Assembly: GCA_902492455.1 (NCBI GenBank) | Contig: CABULH010000012.1 | Location: 1 to 64,000 of the forward strand | Length of the DNA: 64,000 nucleotides | Origin: an uncultured Oscillospiraceae bacterium | Lineage (GTDB): Bacteria; Bacillota; Clostridia; Oscillospirales; Acutalibacteraceae | Direction: 5' to 3' | In this document: in pieces, positions 24,105 to 32,057 of the stretch | How positions within the stretch are numbered: position 1 is the first letter of the stretch | Layout of the letters: the number at the start of each line of letters is the position of its first letter | Notes under the pieces: generated by a model | What the model was told of the DNA's origin: nothing | Database searches by the model: none | The model's input: only the letters and a program-made list of their open reading frames with translations | Program-made: the position numbers and the translations under genes

Positions 24105-25461
24105 GATAAGGTAGAATAAGTTTCGCAAATTGAAAAAAGGATAAAAAGAGACATGGTTTGCAGATCTTTGGTAGAATGAAGTCACGACACACCATTCTGA
24201 AAGGAGACAGCAAACCATGTCTGAGAGGATTGTACAGCTAAATGAGGAAGTAATCAAGGGGCAGCTCAAAGAGATGGTTCGGGGCAGCGTAGAGGAAACA
24301 CTCAACGAGCTGCTGGAGGCCGAGGCAGAGAAGCTGACCCAGGCTGCCCGGTACGAGCGTAATGAGCAGCGCCAAGGGTATCGAAGTGGCCACTACAACC
24401 GGAATCTCACCACCACTTCCGGGGATGTCACCCTGAAGGTGCCCAAGCTCAAGGGGATCTCCTTTGAGACCGCCATCATTGAGCGGTACCGCCGCCGGGA
24501 AAGCAGCGTGGAGGAGGCCCTTATTGAGATGTACCTGGCAGGCGTGTCAGTCCGGCGTGTGGAGGATATTACAGAAGCTTTGTGGGGCAGCAAGGTTTCA
24601 CCGGCCACCATCAGTGAACTGAACAAGAAAGCATATGTCCACATCGAGGATTAGCGAAATCGTCCTCTGCAAGGTGGGCGTTACCCGTATGTCTATGTGG
24701 ATGGGATCTATCTGCGCCGCAACTGGGGCGGAGGGTTTGAGAATGTGGCTATTCTGGTGGCGATTGCGGTCAATGAGGATGGATACCGGGAGGTTCTGGG
24801 TGCAGCCGAGGGCATGAAAGAGGACAAGGCCAGCTGGGTCAGCTTCTTCCAGTAGCTGCGCAGCCGCGGTCTGGATGGGGTCAAACTCATTGTTGGGGAC
24901 AAGTGCCTGGGTATGCTGGAGGCCGTTGGCGAAGTGTTTCCAGAAGCTAAATACCAGCGGTGTACGGTCCACTTCTACCGCAATGTTTTCTCCGTGACGC
25001 CACGATCCAAGGTAAAGCTGGATGCCAAGATGCTCAAGGCGATCCATGCTCAAGAGAGCAAGAATGCCGCCCGTGAAAAGGCTGAACTGGTGATTGCCCA
25101 GCTGCGTGAGATGAAGCTGAAGGAGACGGCGAAGAAGGTACAGGACGGTGTGGAGGAAACATTAACTTATTGTGAGTTCCCCTACGAGCATTGGACACGG
25201 ATCCTCACAAACAATGTGATTGAGCGGCTCAACCGGGAGATCCGCCGTCGCACCAGGGTGGTGGGCACGTTCCCGGATGGCACCTCTGCCCTCATGCTGG
25301 TCTGTGCCAGGCTCCGCCATGTCGCCGGTACCCAGTGGGGCAACAAAAAGTACATGAACATGAAGCACTTGGAGGCGGCCCTTGAGGATGCCTCCATAGC
25401 TGGCTGACTTCATTCACATCAGAGTCTGCTAACCAATTTGCGAAAAATCCTTGACACTACC
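24105..25461 (+). mobile_element. IS256-type insertion sequence (inactive)
   Basis: The transposase frame is flanked by inverted ends sharing the inner 12 bp TTTCGCAAATTG (left, about 24121-24132; right, complement at 25434-25445) and a weaker outer part (GATAAGG.../GGTAGTG...). About 1.36 kb long, right for IS256. GGCG occurs on both outer sides, but no full 8-9 bp target duplication is clear, so exact edges are approximate. Confidence 0.75.
24217..25407 (+). pseudogene. IS256 family transposase with two amber codons
   Basis: One continuous frame of about 396 codons encodes an IS256/MULE-type transposase: MSERIVQLNEEVIKG, then the DDE region with YVYVDGIYLRRNWGG and LIVGDKCLGMLEAV, the CTVHFYRN motif, and NNVIERLNREIRRR near the end. 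It is stopped twice by TAG (24652-24654 after IED, and 24853-24855 after SFFQ). Both are at positions where the family has Trp (IEDW, FFQW), i.e. TGG to TAG. Nothing else is damaged. Confidence 0.85.
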
Positions 25462-25526
25462 GGCGAGAACACATACGTTACCTTTCACAGCGTACACATT
25501 TACGAACGCGGAGAGATGCTACATCA

Positions 25527-25556
25527 AAGAGCCGCAAGATACTTCTTGCGGCTCTT
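25527..25556 (+). terminator. Perfect 12-bp hairpin right of the IS256 element
   Basis: AAGAGCCGCAAG-atactt-CTTGCGGCTCTT. Before it (25462-25526) an open stretch encodes a gene remnant including TYVTFHSVHIYERGEML. The leftward DGQHR gene ends at 25692, with T-poor sequence between, so the hairpin could end either transcript. Confidence 0.55.
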
Positions 25557-25691
25557 AATGGCGCGGACGTAAGCCGCGTTGGTGGAGAAGGAGTTCCGCC
25601 TAATTCATCCGCCAAATTTGAGTATCTGGTTTGTATTTTAGAAAGGGGAGAGGTAAGCTGCAACTTCCACAACTGAAAGCGGCGGCAGCGG

Positions 25692-28004
25692 CTAGATAGT
25701 TGAAAGGGGGGGAGAGGTCTGCGAGTGGGGTTGATGTTCTTTATTACATCTCCAATTATAAATTTCTTTAACTTTAGAGTATTGTTCATCAGAGATAGTG
25801 CATATTTCAAAATCTGATTGTTCAAGCATAGCTAATTCTTTTAGCCATATCGTTTTTTGCCCTTTATTCGCCCTCATGCCTACTTCCTGCGGAATTACAT
25901 AAAAAGGCTCGAATATTTCTTTCCAATTTCCACTTTTGACAATAATATTATGACAATCTTTTAGCGAAACAAAATCCCATGGTTCTTTTGGAACATCAGA
26001 ATTTTTATAGTTAAAAGTAGAAGACTGTTTGTTAAGATGAGCATATGTAGCTTGAGGTAGACCCTGTGTAAACCAAGTATCTCCAAAATAACTTTCAAGT
26101 CTGCTGCGAACATCTTGCTTAATTTGTTGGGCTAGTTCTCTTATATAATATTGGGTTTCTTTGTTATACACACGCATATTTAATTTAATCCATTCTTGTA
26201 AACCATCGGGTGAAAAATAAGGAAAGGCGTTGTGGACTACTTGCTGTAAAGTCCGCCAATAATCTTTCATTCCTCCACTGCCACGTTTTCTACGCAACTC
26301 TTCTTTTTGTTTAGGAGAAACAGTCTTGTAGAATTCAATAACAGGCTTTAGATATGGTATAACGGCATCGCTGACAATTTCGGGTCTATCAGTTATTGGC
26401 CGGATATCATGTGTAACATTGGTAAGATAATCAACGATATCACCTATTACCCTAATAATACTGTAGATTCCCATATTGATAGTTAAAATTCCGTTATCAC
26501 TTTTTCCTTTATTCCATTCTTCAGGAAGTTCAGTACTTATAAAATTAAGGCAGTTAATAATAAATGGAAAGAAAACGTCGAGTATAGCTTGAATTTTTCC
26601 TTTATCAAAAGTACCATGTTGTTTTGTTGTATTATCCTTTTCAAATTTAGAAAAGAAATTACTGGAATCGAGAGCATTTTGAATATAATCAATTGTTAAG
26701 CAACGAACAGGGCTGCTTTCATCCTCGCCAATTATTATTCTATTTTGAAGCGGAGACCTTTGATCTTCGCCTAGTCTGATTGCTATTCGTAATTGCAGGC
26801 CAATCCTTTGTTCTGAAGCCTTTTTTGAAGAGGAATAAACGTCAGCTTTTAATGTTAATCTTAAATTTTTTGGTACAGATTTTTGATGTTCATTAATTTG
26901 CATAAACAAATTAACTTGCTCTTCTCTCGATAAATCATAAAAAGCAACAACTGGAACGGTGTTTGTACTTGCATATTTTGATCCAGTGTAACCGTACAAT
27001 CTGTGTTGGCCATCAATTATGTAAGCAGAGCGATATTCTTGGGGAAGATGCAGAATTCCGGCCTTTGATCTAACAGATGAAAATTTAGGTGAAACTTGTT
27101 CAAACCGTGGAGATTTAGAATCTATGTTTATAATTAAGGAATTCGGAAAAAAGCCACCATTATCTACGAATTCTCGAACTTCTGATAGACGTTCCTTTTT
27201 AATAATTCTCTGATATGCAGGTAATGTGTCATCACTTGAGTTGGCGCTGTGAAGTACATATCCAATTTTTAATAATTTTTCTGGTTCGATAGAAAAAGAA
27301 TAGTAGTCGTGTCCCCCCATCTCCCCTTTTATAGCAGGTACAGTACAGTCCAAATTTGGAATAGTCTGACCGGCACACAAATTTCCTAACAATTGATATC
27401 GTGCACAGGCCCCCAAGTGCTTTGCAAGATCTCGATAGTAATGAATTGTATTTTCGTCAAAATAGAGTATATCATTTTGGTCTTTCAGACGTATGTAATC
27501 ATTTGGCGATAGCTGATAATTTTTCGTCGCTAGAATAAATTTAACCTTTCGGTCTGGATATTGCTTTCGGATTTCTCCTACAAGCCCTGTTCTAATCCCA
27601 ACAATAGCCTCTATAGTTTCTTTGAAATTTCCTTTTTTAGGAGAATCCGACGCTTTGCATTCTACTACTATTGCCGTTTCATCGTCCACGGCAAAAACGT
27701 CAATTTGATGACTGGATGCAACACTATCAGGAACATATTGTATTGAGAAATCTCTATCTTTATTCATGTACTGAAAACCTAAATTAGCGAATAATAGCCA
27801 AACCTCATCTTCAAAACGCTCATCGATGGGTTTAGGCTTTTTTATAATGAATTCTTTTTTTAAGACACGTGAGATTTCCCAGCCGTCCCGTTGCGCTTCA
27901 TCGATATCTGCTTTGGGAATTTTCTTGAATATATCCTTTTGACTACGCCTTTTTTTAATAGAGGATAGTTCTTTATCTGAAACAATTTTTTCCCAGAAGC
28001 CCAT
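25692..28004 (-). CDS. Nuclease-like/DGQHR domain protein, candidate restriction component
   Basis: A 770-residue protein in conspicuously AT-rich DNA. Residues about 60-190 look like an Mrr/PD-(D/E)XK nuclease: Asp102 in QIDVFAV and Glu115-x-Lys117 in VVECKA, spaced as in active enzymes. Residues about 225-400 hold a DGQHR domain with the motif at 331-335 (YIIDGQHRLYGY) and later LFMQINEHQKSVPKNLRL, as in DndB-like and ParB-related DNA-modification proteins. The C-terminal 370 residues are unrecognised. GGGGTGTAGAG precedes the ATG. It lies 25 bp downstream of a Dam-type methylase on the same strand, suggesting a modification/restriction pair. I know of no named system with this exact pairing. 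Confidence 0.8.
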   Translation of the reverse strand: MGFWEKIVSDKELSSIKKRRSQKDIFKKIPKADIDEAQRDGWEISRVLKKEFIIKKPKPIDERFEDEVWLLFANLGFQYMNKDRDFSIQYVPDSVASSHQIDVFAVDDETAIVVECKASDSPKKGNFKETIEAIVGIRTGLVGEIRKQYPDRKVKFILATKNYQLSPNDYIRLKDQNDILYFDENTIHYYRDLAKHLGACARYQLLGNLCAGQTIPNLDCTVPAIKGEMGGHDYYSFSIEPEKLLKIGYVLHSANSSDDTLPAYQRIIKKERLSEVREFVDNGGFFPNSLIINIDSKSPRFEQVSPKFSSVRSKAGILHLPQEYRSAYIIDGQHRLYGYTGSKYASTNTVPVVAFYDLSREEQVNLFMQINEHQKSVPKNLRLTLKADVYSSSKKASEQRIGLQLRIAIRLGEDQRSPLQNRIIIGEDESSPVRCLTIDYIQNALDSSNFFSKFEKDNTTKQHGTFDKGKIQAILDVFFPFIINCLNFISTELPEEWNKGKSDNGILTINMGIYSIIRVIGDIVDYLTNVTHDIRPITDRPEIVSDAVIPYLKPVIEFYKTVSPKQKEELRRKRGSGGMKDYWRTLQQVVHNAFPYFSPDGLQEWIKLNMRVYNKETQYYIRELAQQIKQDVRSRLESYFGDTWFTQGLPQATYAHLNKQSSTFNYKNSDVPKEPWDFVSLKDCHNIIVKSGNWKEIFEPFYVIPQEVGMRANKGQKTIWLKELAMLEQSDFEICTISDEQYSKVKEIYNWRCNKEHQPHSQTSPPLSTI

Positions 28005-28029
28005 CTCTACACCCCGTTTTTAATACGAT

Positions 28030-28836
28030 CTATATATTAGTAAAGATAAATTCAGTTATTTGTCCGCGCTGTGCATTTTGCCCACTAATAAGACTTGCTC
28101 GTTGAATTTCTATCATTTGATTATGTTCATGAGCAAAAATCTCTCGTATGACTTCGTGAGCAGCGTTTGTTAAGATATAATAGGCACCTAGTTCATCAAT
28201 AAAGTCAATTAGTGAACGCAATCGGTATTGATCTTCAAGGGAAAACAATTTTGAATTGTATTTAATAAAGCCGTTTTCACCGCTTCGTTGGGACACAGTA
28301 TACGGAGGATCTAAAAAAACTAAATCCCTTGGAGTTAATGTCTCACGTATTGAATCAAAATCTCCAACAAATATATTGGCGTTTTGAAGACGACGACTTA
28401 CTTTTATTAAATTATCCTTTTCCAAAAAATTCTTTGTTCTATAGCCATATGGCACATTATATCGTCCTTGCCGATTAACCCTATAAATACCATTGAATGA
28501 TGTCTGATTGAGATAAATAAATCTTGCGGCACGTTCTGCGGGAAGATCTGGCTCTGTATTTCGAATTAAATAATAAAATTCTTCACTATTTTCATAATCT
28601 TGTAATACGTTGATTACATCATCAGGGAAATCACGAACGGCCAAATATGTTTCTATCAAATCAGCGTTTAAATCTGATAAATATACCCCATTCTGAGGGC
28701 ATAACGAAAAGAATATTGAGCCGCCACCTAAAAAAGGCTCATAATAGTTATGGTAGTCTGGTATTTGAAAAAGACTATCTATACGTTGAGCAAGCCAGTT
28801 CTTTCCCCCTGCCCAACGAAGAATTGGTTTTGGCAT
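28030..28836 (-). CDS. Dam family DNA adenine-N6 methyltransferase
   Basis: A 268-residue class alpha adenine methylase. The N-terminal LRWAGGKNWL is the SAM-binding entry, EPFLGGGSIFF at 33-43 is the FxGxG motif, and the catalytic motif IV DPPY is at 176-179. NQTSFNGIYRVN (about 110-121) is the typical Dam-like signature. It transfers a methyl group from SAM to adenine N6; the target site cannot be read. It is full length and AT-rich, the first gene of a two-gene leftward operon with the nuclease/DGQHR protein, and probably protects host DNA from it (inference). Confidence 0.9.
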   Translation of the reverse strand: MPKPILRWAGGKNWLAQRIDSLFQIPDYHNYYEPFLGGGSIFFSLCPQNGVYLSDLNADLIETYLAVRDFPDDVINVLQDYENSEEFYYLIRNTEPDLPAERAARFIYLNQTSFNGIYRVNRQGRYNVPYGYRTKNFLEKDNLIKVSRRLQNANIFVGDFDSIRETLTPRDLVFLDPPYTVSQRSGENGFIKYNSKLFSLEDQYRLRSLIDFIDELGAYYILTNAAHEVIREIFAHEHNQMIEIQRASLISGQNAQRGQITEFIFTNI

Positions 28837-28941
28837 ATTTTCTCACAACCAAAATAATTGTATTTATAAGTAATATATTATCAAATTATGGAATTAAATG
28901 CAATTAATAATGAGCTTTTCAAAAAGAAGGTAAAAAATAAA

Positions 28942-30310
28942 TTGAAACGTGCGGCGGCTTACGCCCGGTTTTCCAGTGACAACTAGCAGGAAGAGTCCAT
29001 CGACGCACAGCTCCGCGCGATCCACGAGTATGCCGGACGGAATGGTTTGGTTATTGTGAAAGAGTACGTCGATAGGGCGAAGTCCGCCACCACAGACAAT
29101 CGACCGGAGTTTTTACAGATGATCGAGGACGCGGCGGATGGCTCGTTCGATTGCGTGATCATCCATAAACTGGACCGCTTTTCCCGCAACCACTACGACT
29201 CCGCCTTTTACAAGCGGCAGCTCAAACAGGCGGGAATCCAGCTTTTTTCGGTGATAGAGCATCTGGATGACAGCCCTGAAAGCATCATCATGGAGAGCGT
29301 TCTGGAGGGAATGTCGAAATACTCCCGGTGCGAGAGGTACAGAAGGGGCTCCATGAAAACGCCCTGAAATGCGTCCATACCGGCGGTATCCCGCCGCTGG
29401 GGTATGACCTCGACCCGCAGACCAAAACGCTGATCGTCAACGAGCGGGAAGCCGAAATCGTCCGCCTGATCTTCCAGCGGACGCTGGAGGGATACGGCTA
29501 CGGTGAAATCATGGACGAACTCAACCGTCTGGAGTGCCATACCAAACAGAGCCGCGCCTTCAGCAAGAATTCCCTCTATTCCATCCTGAAAAGCGAGAAG
29601 TATATTGGCACCTACATTTATAACCGTTCCGCGTCGAAGGATGTGGACGGCAAGCGCAACGGCCACAAGCAAAAGCCGCGGGAGGAATGGATCGTCGTCT
29701 AGGAGGCGATTCCCGCGCTCATCAACAAAGAGGATTTCGAGCTGGTGAAGCAGAAGATGGCGGCCCGGATGCAGACCCGCTCCCATAGCCATGCCAAGGA
29801 GTGTTATCTTCTGACCGGCAAAATGGAATGTGGGATCTGCGGCGGTTTCTATGTGGGAACCCAACGTAGGCGCGATAACGACGACACCCTGTGGACGGCT
29901 TACGGCTGTAACCGCCGCCTGAAAGCGCAGTACGGCGCTTCTAACGGACGGCAGAGGTCTCTTCAAAGCCGGCTGGTAAAAACAAATTAGCTGATCTCTG
30001 ATAAAAACCAACTCGGATGCCCTGCTGGAACGGTTGAACGCATTGGAAGCGGACAAAATCCAGCTTCAAAGCGAATGGGAGACAGTTCGGCGGCAGGCAC
30101 AGGAACGCACGGTAACGGAAGCAGAGGTCAGGAACGCTTTCGCGCAAATTCGGTGCCTGCTCTCGGTGGGAGAACTGGGGATGTGCGGAGGGTCATCGAT
30201 ACTTATATCCACAGAATCGCTGTCTGGCCCCAAAAGATCGTGGTGTATTTCAAAATTTTCCACGGCTCACACTCGACTTCGACGGCGACGGAACAACAGA
30301 AAAGGCATAA
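28942..30310 (+). pseudogene. Decayed large serine recombinase
   Basis: From TTG 28942 the frame reads KRAAAYARFSSDN, then TAG (28987), then QEESIDAQLRAIHEYAG. Further lesions are a deletion/frameshift near 29325, a TAG after WIVV at 29701, a TAG near 29988, and frameshifts near 30180 and 30255. Recognisable parts include HKLDRFSRNHYDSAFYK, GIPPLGYDLDPQTK, the zinc ribbon MECGICGGFYVG and a C-terminal FDGDGTTEKA. It is dead beyond doubt. It lies next to the 3' end of a tRNA-Ser gene, the same arrangement as the intact recombinase at 7237, so it was probably the integrase of the inserted island. Confidence 0.85.
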
Positions 30311-30314
30311 AAAG

Positions 30315-30340
30315 GAGGACCGCGCTGGCACGCGGTCCTC
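30315..30340 (+). terminator. Hairpin after the decayed recombinase
   Basis: GAGGACCGCG-ctggca-CGCGGTCCTC, a perfect 10-bp stem followed by GGATTTTG. It also lies downstream of the leftward tRNA-Ser gene and may end that transcript. Confidence 0.6.
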
Positions 30341-30391
30341 GGATTTTGCCCAGCCAATCAAGGTTTTGACACAAAAATTGGCTGATGATTT

Positions 30392-30482
30392 TGGCGGAGA
30401 AGGTGGGAGTCGAACCCACGCACCGTTTAACCGGCCTAATGCATTTCGAGTGCATCCTCTTGGACCACTTGAGTACTTCTCC
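30392..30482 (-). tRNA. tRNA-Ser(CGA), complete
   Basis: A 91-nt class II tRNA with encoded CCA. The acceptor GGAGAAG pairs perfectly with CTTCTCC, followed by G73 and CCA. The anticodon stem is TGCAC...ATGCA-like around the CGA loop (anticodon at 30446-30448). A long variable arm and T arm GTGGG-TTCGACT-CCCAC follow. It reads leftward and lies downstream of two broken tRNA-Ser 5' halves that share its orientation. The strong promoter at 30881-30909 could serve it. It is probably the functional replacement for the split gene. Confidence 0.92.
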
Positions 30483-30634
30483 GTATATGTTAACTCCGGT
30501 TTCCCGAAGTCAAAGGCTTATTCAGTTTTGTTAGAATTTCCGTTAGAACTAAGCGATGCGACGAGCCTCTTGAATCCCGGCAACCCGCACAACCACAGGC
30601 TTTGTCAGCCTTTCGCTTCCCAAATCATAGCTAG

Positions 30635-30675
30635 TTTTCGAGTCGTTCTCGTTACGACCACTTCGATACTTCTCC
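30635..30675 (-). pseudogene. 5' half of a tRNA-Ser(CGA), middle copy
   Basis: On the minus strand GGAGAAGTATCGAAGTGGTC begins a normal tRNA-Ser acceptor and D arm, then ACGACTCGAAA reaches the CGA anticodon, after which similarity ends. The flank just upstream (ATATGTTATCCCC) resembles that of the complete tRNA (ATATGTTAACTCC), so both come from homologous loci. The interval 30483-30634 between them has no gene. The matching 3' half was not found in the window. Confidence 0.75.
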
Positions 30676-30813
30676 ATATATGTTATCCCCGTGAGCAAAC
30701 CCCGTTTTTAGGAGAGAACTCAGGAGAGAACTGACAACTATTCAATTTTTCGAACGCCCCATAAGTGCGTGTGGACGAGACTTGGCAAAAATGGACTTCC
30801 CGATACTAGCGCC

Positions 30814-30854
30814 CATTTCGAGTGCTGCACCTTCGACCTCTCGGACAACTCTCC
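30814..30854 (-). pseudogene. 5' half of the original host tRNA-Ser(CGA)
   Basis: On the minus strand GGAGAGTTGTCCGAGAGGTC is a tRNA-Ser acceptor and D arm, followed by GCAGCACTCGAAATG through the CGA anticodon; the tRNA then breaks off. Its anticodon strand CAGCA pairs perfectly with TGCTG of the 3' half at 9032-9087. A consensus promoter sits 27 bp upstream. I infer these two halves were one gene before about 21.7 kb was inserted. The 30676-30813 interval between the two 5' halves is gene-free. Confidence 0.8.
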
Positions 30855-30880
30855 CTATAAACGGCTGGAACTGCATTCCT

Positions 30881-30909
30881 ATTATAGGGGACGGCAAGCG
30901 GTTTGTCAA
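30881..30909 (-). promoter_or_regulatory. Promoter of the tRNA-Ser locus
   Basis: Reading leftward: TTGACA (30909-30904), exact 17-bp spacer, TATAAT (30886-30881). This is a perfect consensus, as expected for a stable-RNA gene. It is intact directly upstream of the broken 5' half and can read on into the complete tRNA 400 bp further. Confidence 0.85.
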
Positions 30910-30938
30910 TTCATAGAAGAGAAAAAACACCGCTGCCT

Positions 30939-31989
30939 TGTAGGAGTACAATAGATATTGGACAGAAGAAGAAAAAAGGAAGAAGGATAAGGTCTCAAGT
31001 GTAAAAGTTGAAGTTGCGAGCAACAACTTAGCGAAAGGAGACCATATCCTTCATGAGCAAGAGTATAACACAGGACATGGCATATCGGCAATCCCTGATG
31101 AAATATGCGGAAAAGTATGGTGTGAACCGCGCCAGCCGAAAATACAACAAAAGCCGCTCATATATCTACTTCTGGAAAGCCCGCTGGGACGGCAACGTGG
31201 AATCTCTGGCCTGCCAGTCCCGGCGGCCTCACAGCCACCCCAATCAGCACACCGAAGCGGAACTCAAACTCATCCAGGATATGCGCCGCCGAAATCCTAA
31301 CCTCGGCATGATCGAACTATGGTATCGGCTTAAGAAACGAGGATATACCCGCCGCCCAGAGAGCCTGTTTAGGGTCATGAGAAAGCTGGGCTTGTTCCCT
31401 CCACTCAAAGAAAAGAAGCCTTACAAGCCAAAGCCTTATGAACAGATGACTCGTCCGGGTGAGCGTGTTCAGGTGGATGTTAAAGTTGTCCCTCGTAATT
31501 GTATTGCCGATCCCGAACTGCGTTTGTTTCAGTACACCGCCATTGACGAGTTCACCCGCCTGCGCTTCCTCGCCGCCTACCCCGAACAATCCACTTATTC
31601 CTCTGCTGATTTCCTAAAAAGGCTGGTCAAGTGGTATGCTCGCAGGGGGATTCACGTTGAGTGCGTCCAGACCGACAACGGCTTTGAGTTTACCAACCGC
31701 TTTTCCAACTCCAAAAGGGATATTCCCACCTTGTTTGAGAACACAGCTACTCAGTTCGGCATCCGACACAAGCTCATTCGTCCCTATACTCCCAGGCACA
31801 ACGGCAAGGTCGAACGCAGCCATAGAGAAGATCAGAAGCGCTTCTATTCTTCCCACTCCTTTTATTCCCTTGATGACTTCGCTAGTCAACTCACCGTCCA
31901 CAACCAACTCTCCAACAACTTCCCTATGAGACCTCTCCTCTGCCTTTCTCCCAACGACTTCTCTGTCCAATTTCTTTGACCTTCCTACA
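30939..31989 (+). mobile_element. IS481-type insertion sequence with 25-bp flanking direct repeats
   Basis: Imperfect 27-bp terminal inverted repeats both begin TGTAGGA and end ATTGGACAG (inner). Immediately outside are direct repeats TAGAAGAGAAAAAACACC-G/A-CTGCCT at 30914-30938 and 31990-32014, 25 bp with one mismatch. The 1051-bp element carries one intact transposase gene. A target duplication this long is unusual for IS481, which usually makes about 5-15 bp. Confidence 0.85.
31053..31979 (+). CDS. DDE transposase, IS481-like (rve integrase fold)
   Basis: A 308-residue transposase. The N-terminal helix-turn-helix domain spans about residues 10-60 (KYGVNRASRKYNKSRSYIYFW), then a linker, then an rve-type catalytic core with Asp142 (VQVDVKVV), Asp208 (QTDNGFEF) and Glu254 (HNGKVERSHR). 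All catalytic residues are present, so it may be active. GAAAGGAGACC precedes the ATG. It fills nearly the whole element between the inverted ends. Confidence 0.88.
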   Translation: MSKSITQDMAYRQSLMKYAEKYGVNRASRKYNKSRSYIYFWKARWDGNVESLACQSRRPHSHPNQHTEAELKLIQDMRRRNPNLGMIELWYRLKKRGYTRRPESLFRVMRKLGLFPPLKEKKPYKPKPYEQMTRPGERVQVDVKVVPRNCIADPELRLFQYTAIDEFTRLRFLAAYPEQSTYSSADFLKRLVKWYARRGIHVECVQTDNGFEFTNRFSNSKRDIPTLFENTATQFGIRHKLIRPYTPRHNGKVERSHREDQKRFYSSHSFYSLDDFASQLTVHNQLSNNFPMRPLLCLSPNDFSVQFL

Positions 31990-32057
31990 TAGAAGAGAAA
32001 AAACACCACTGCCTATCCCACTATTTACAAACGGATACCAAAACGATTACGGCCCTC

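Noticed and set aside
24217..25407. Two separate transposase genes rather than one broken gene.
   Set aside because: All parts share one frame and match consecutive regions of a single IS256 transposase, separated only by TAG codons.
30914..32014. Assigning the IS to the IS1202 family because of the long target duplication.
   Set aside because: The 308-residue transposase and 1.05-kb length are smaller than I recall for IS1202; kept as IS481-type with an unusual duplication.
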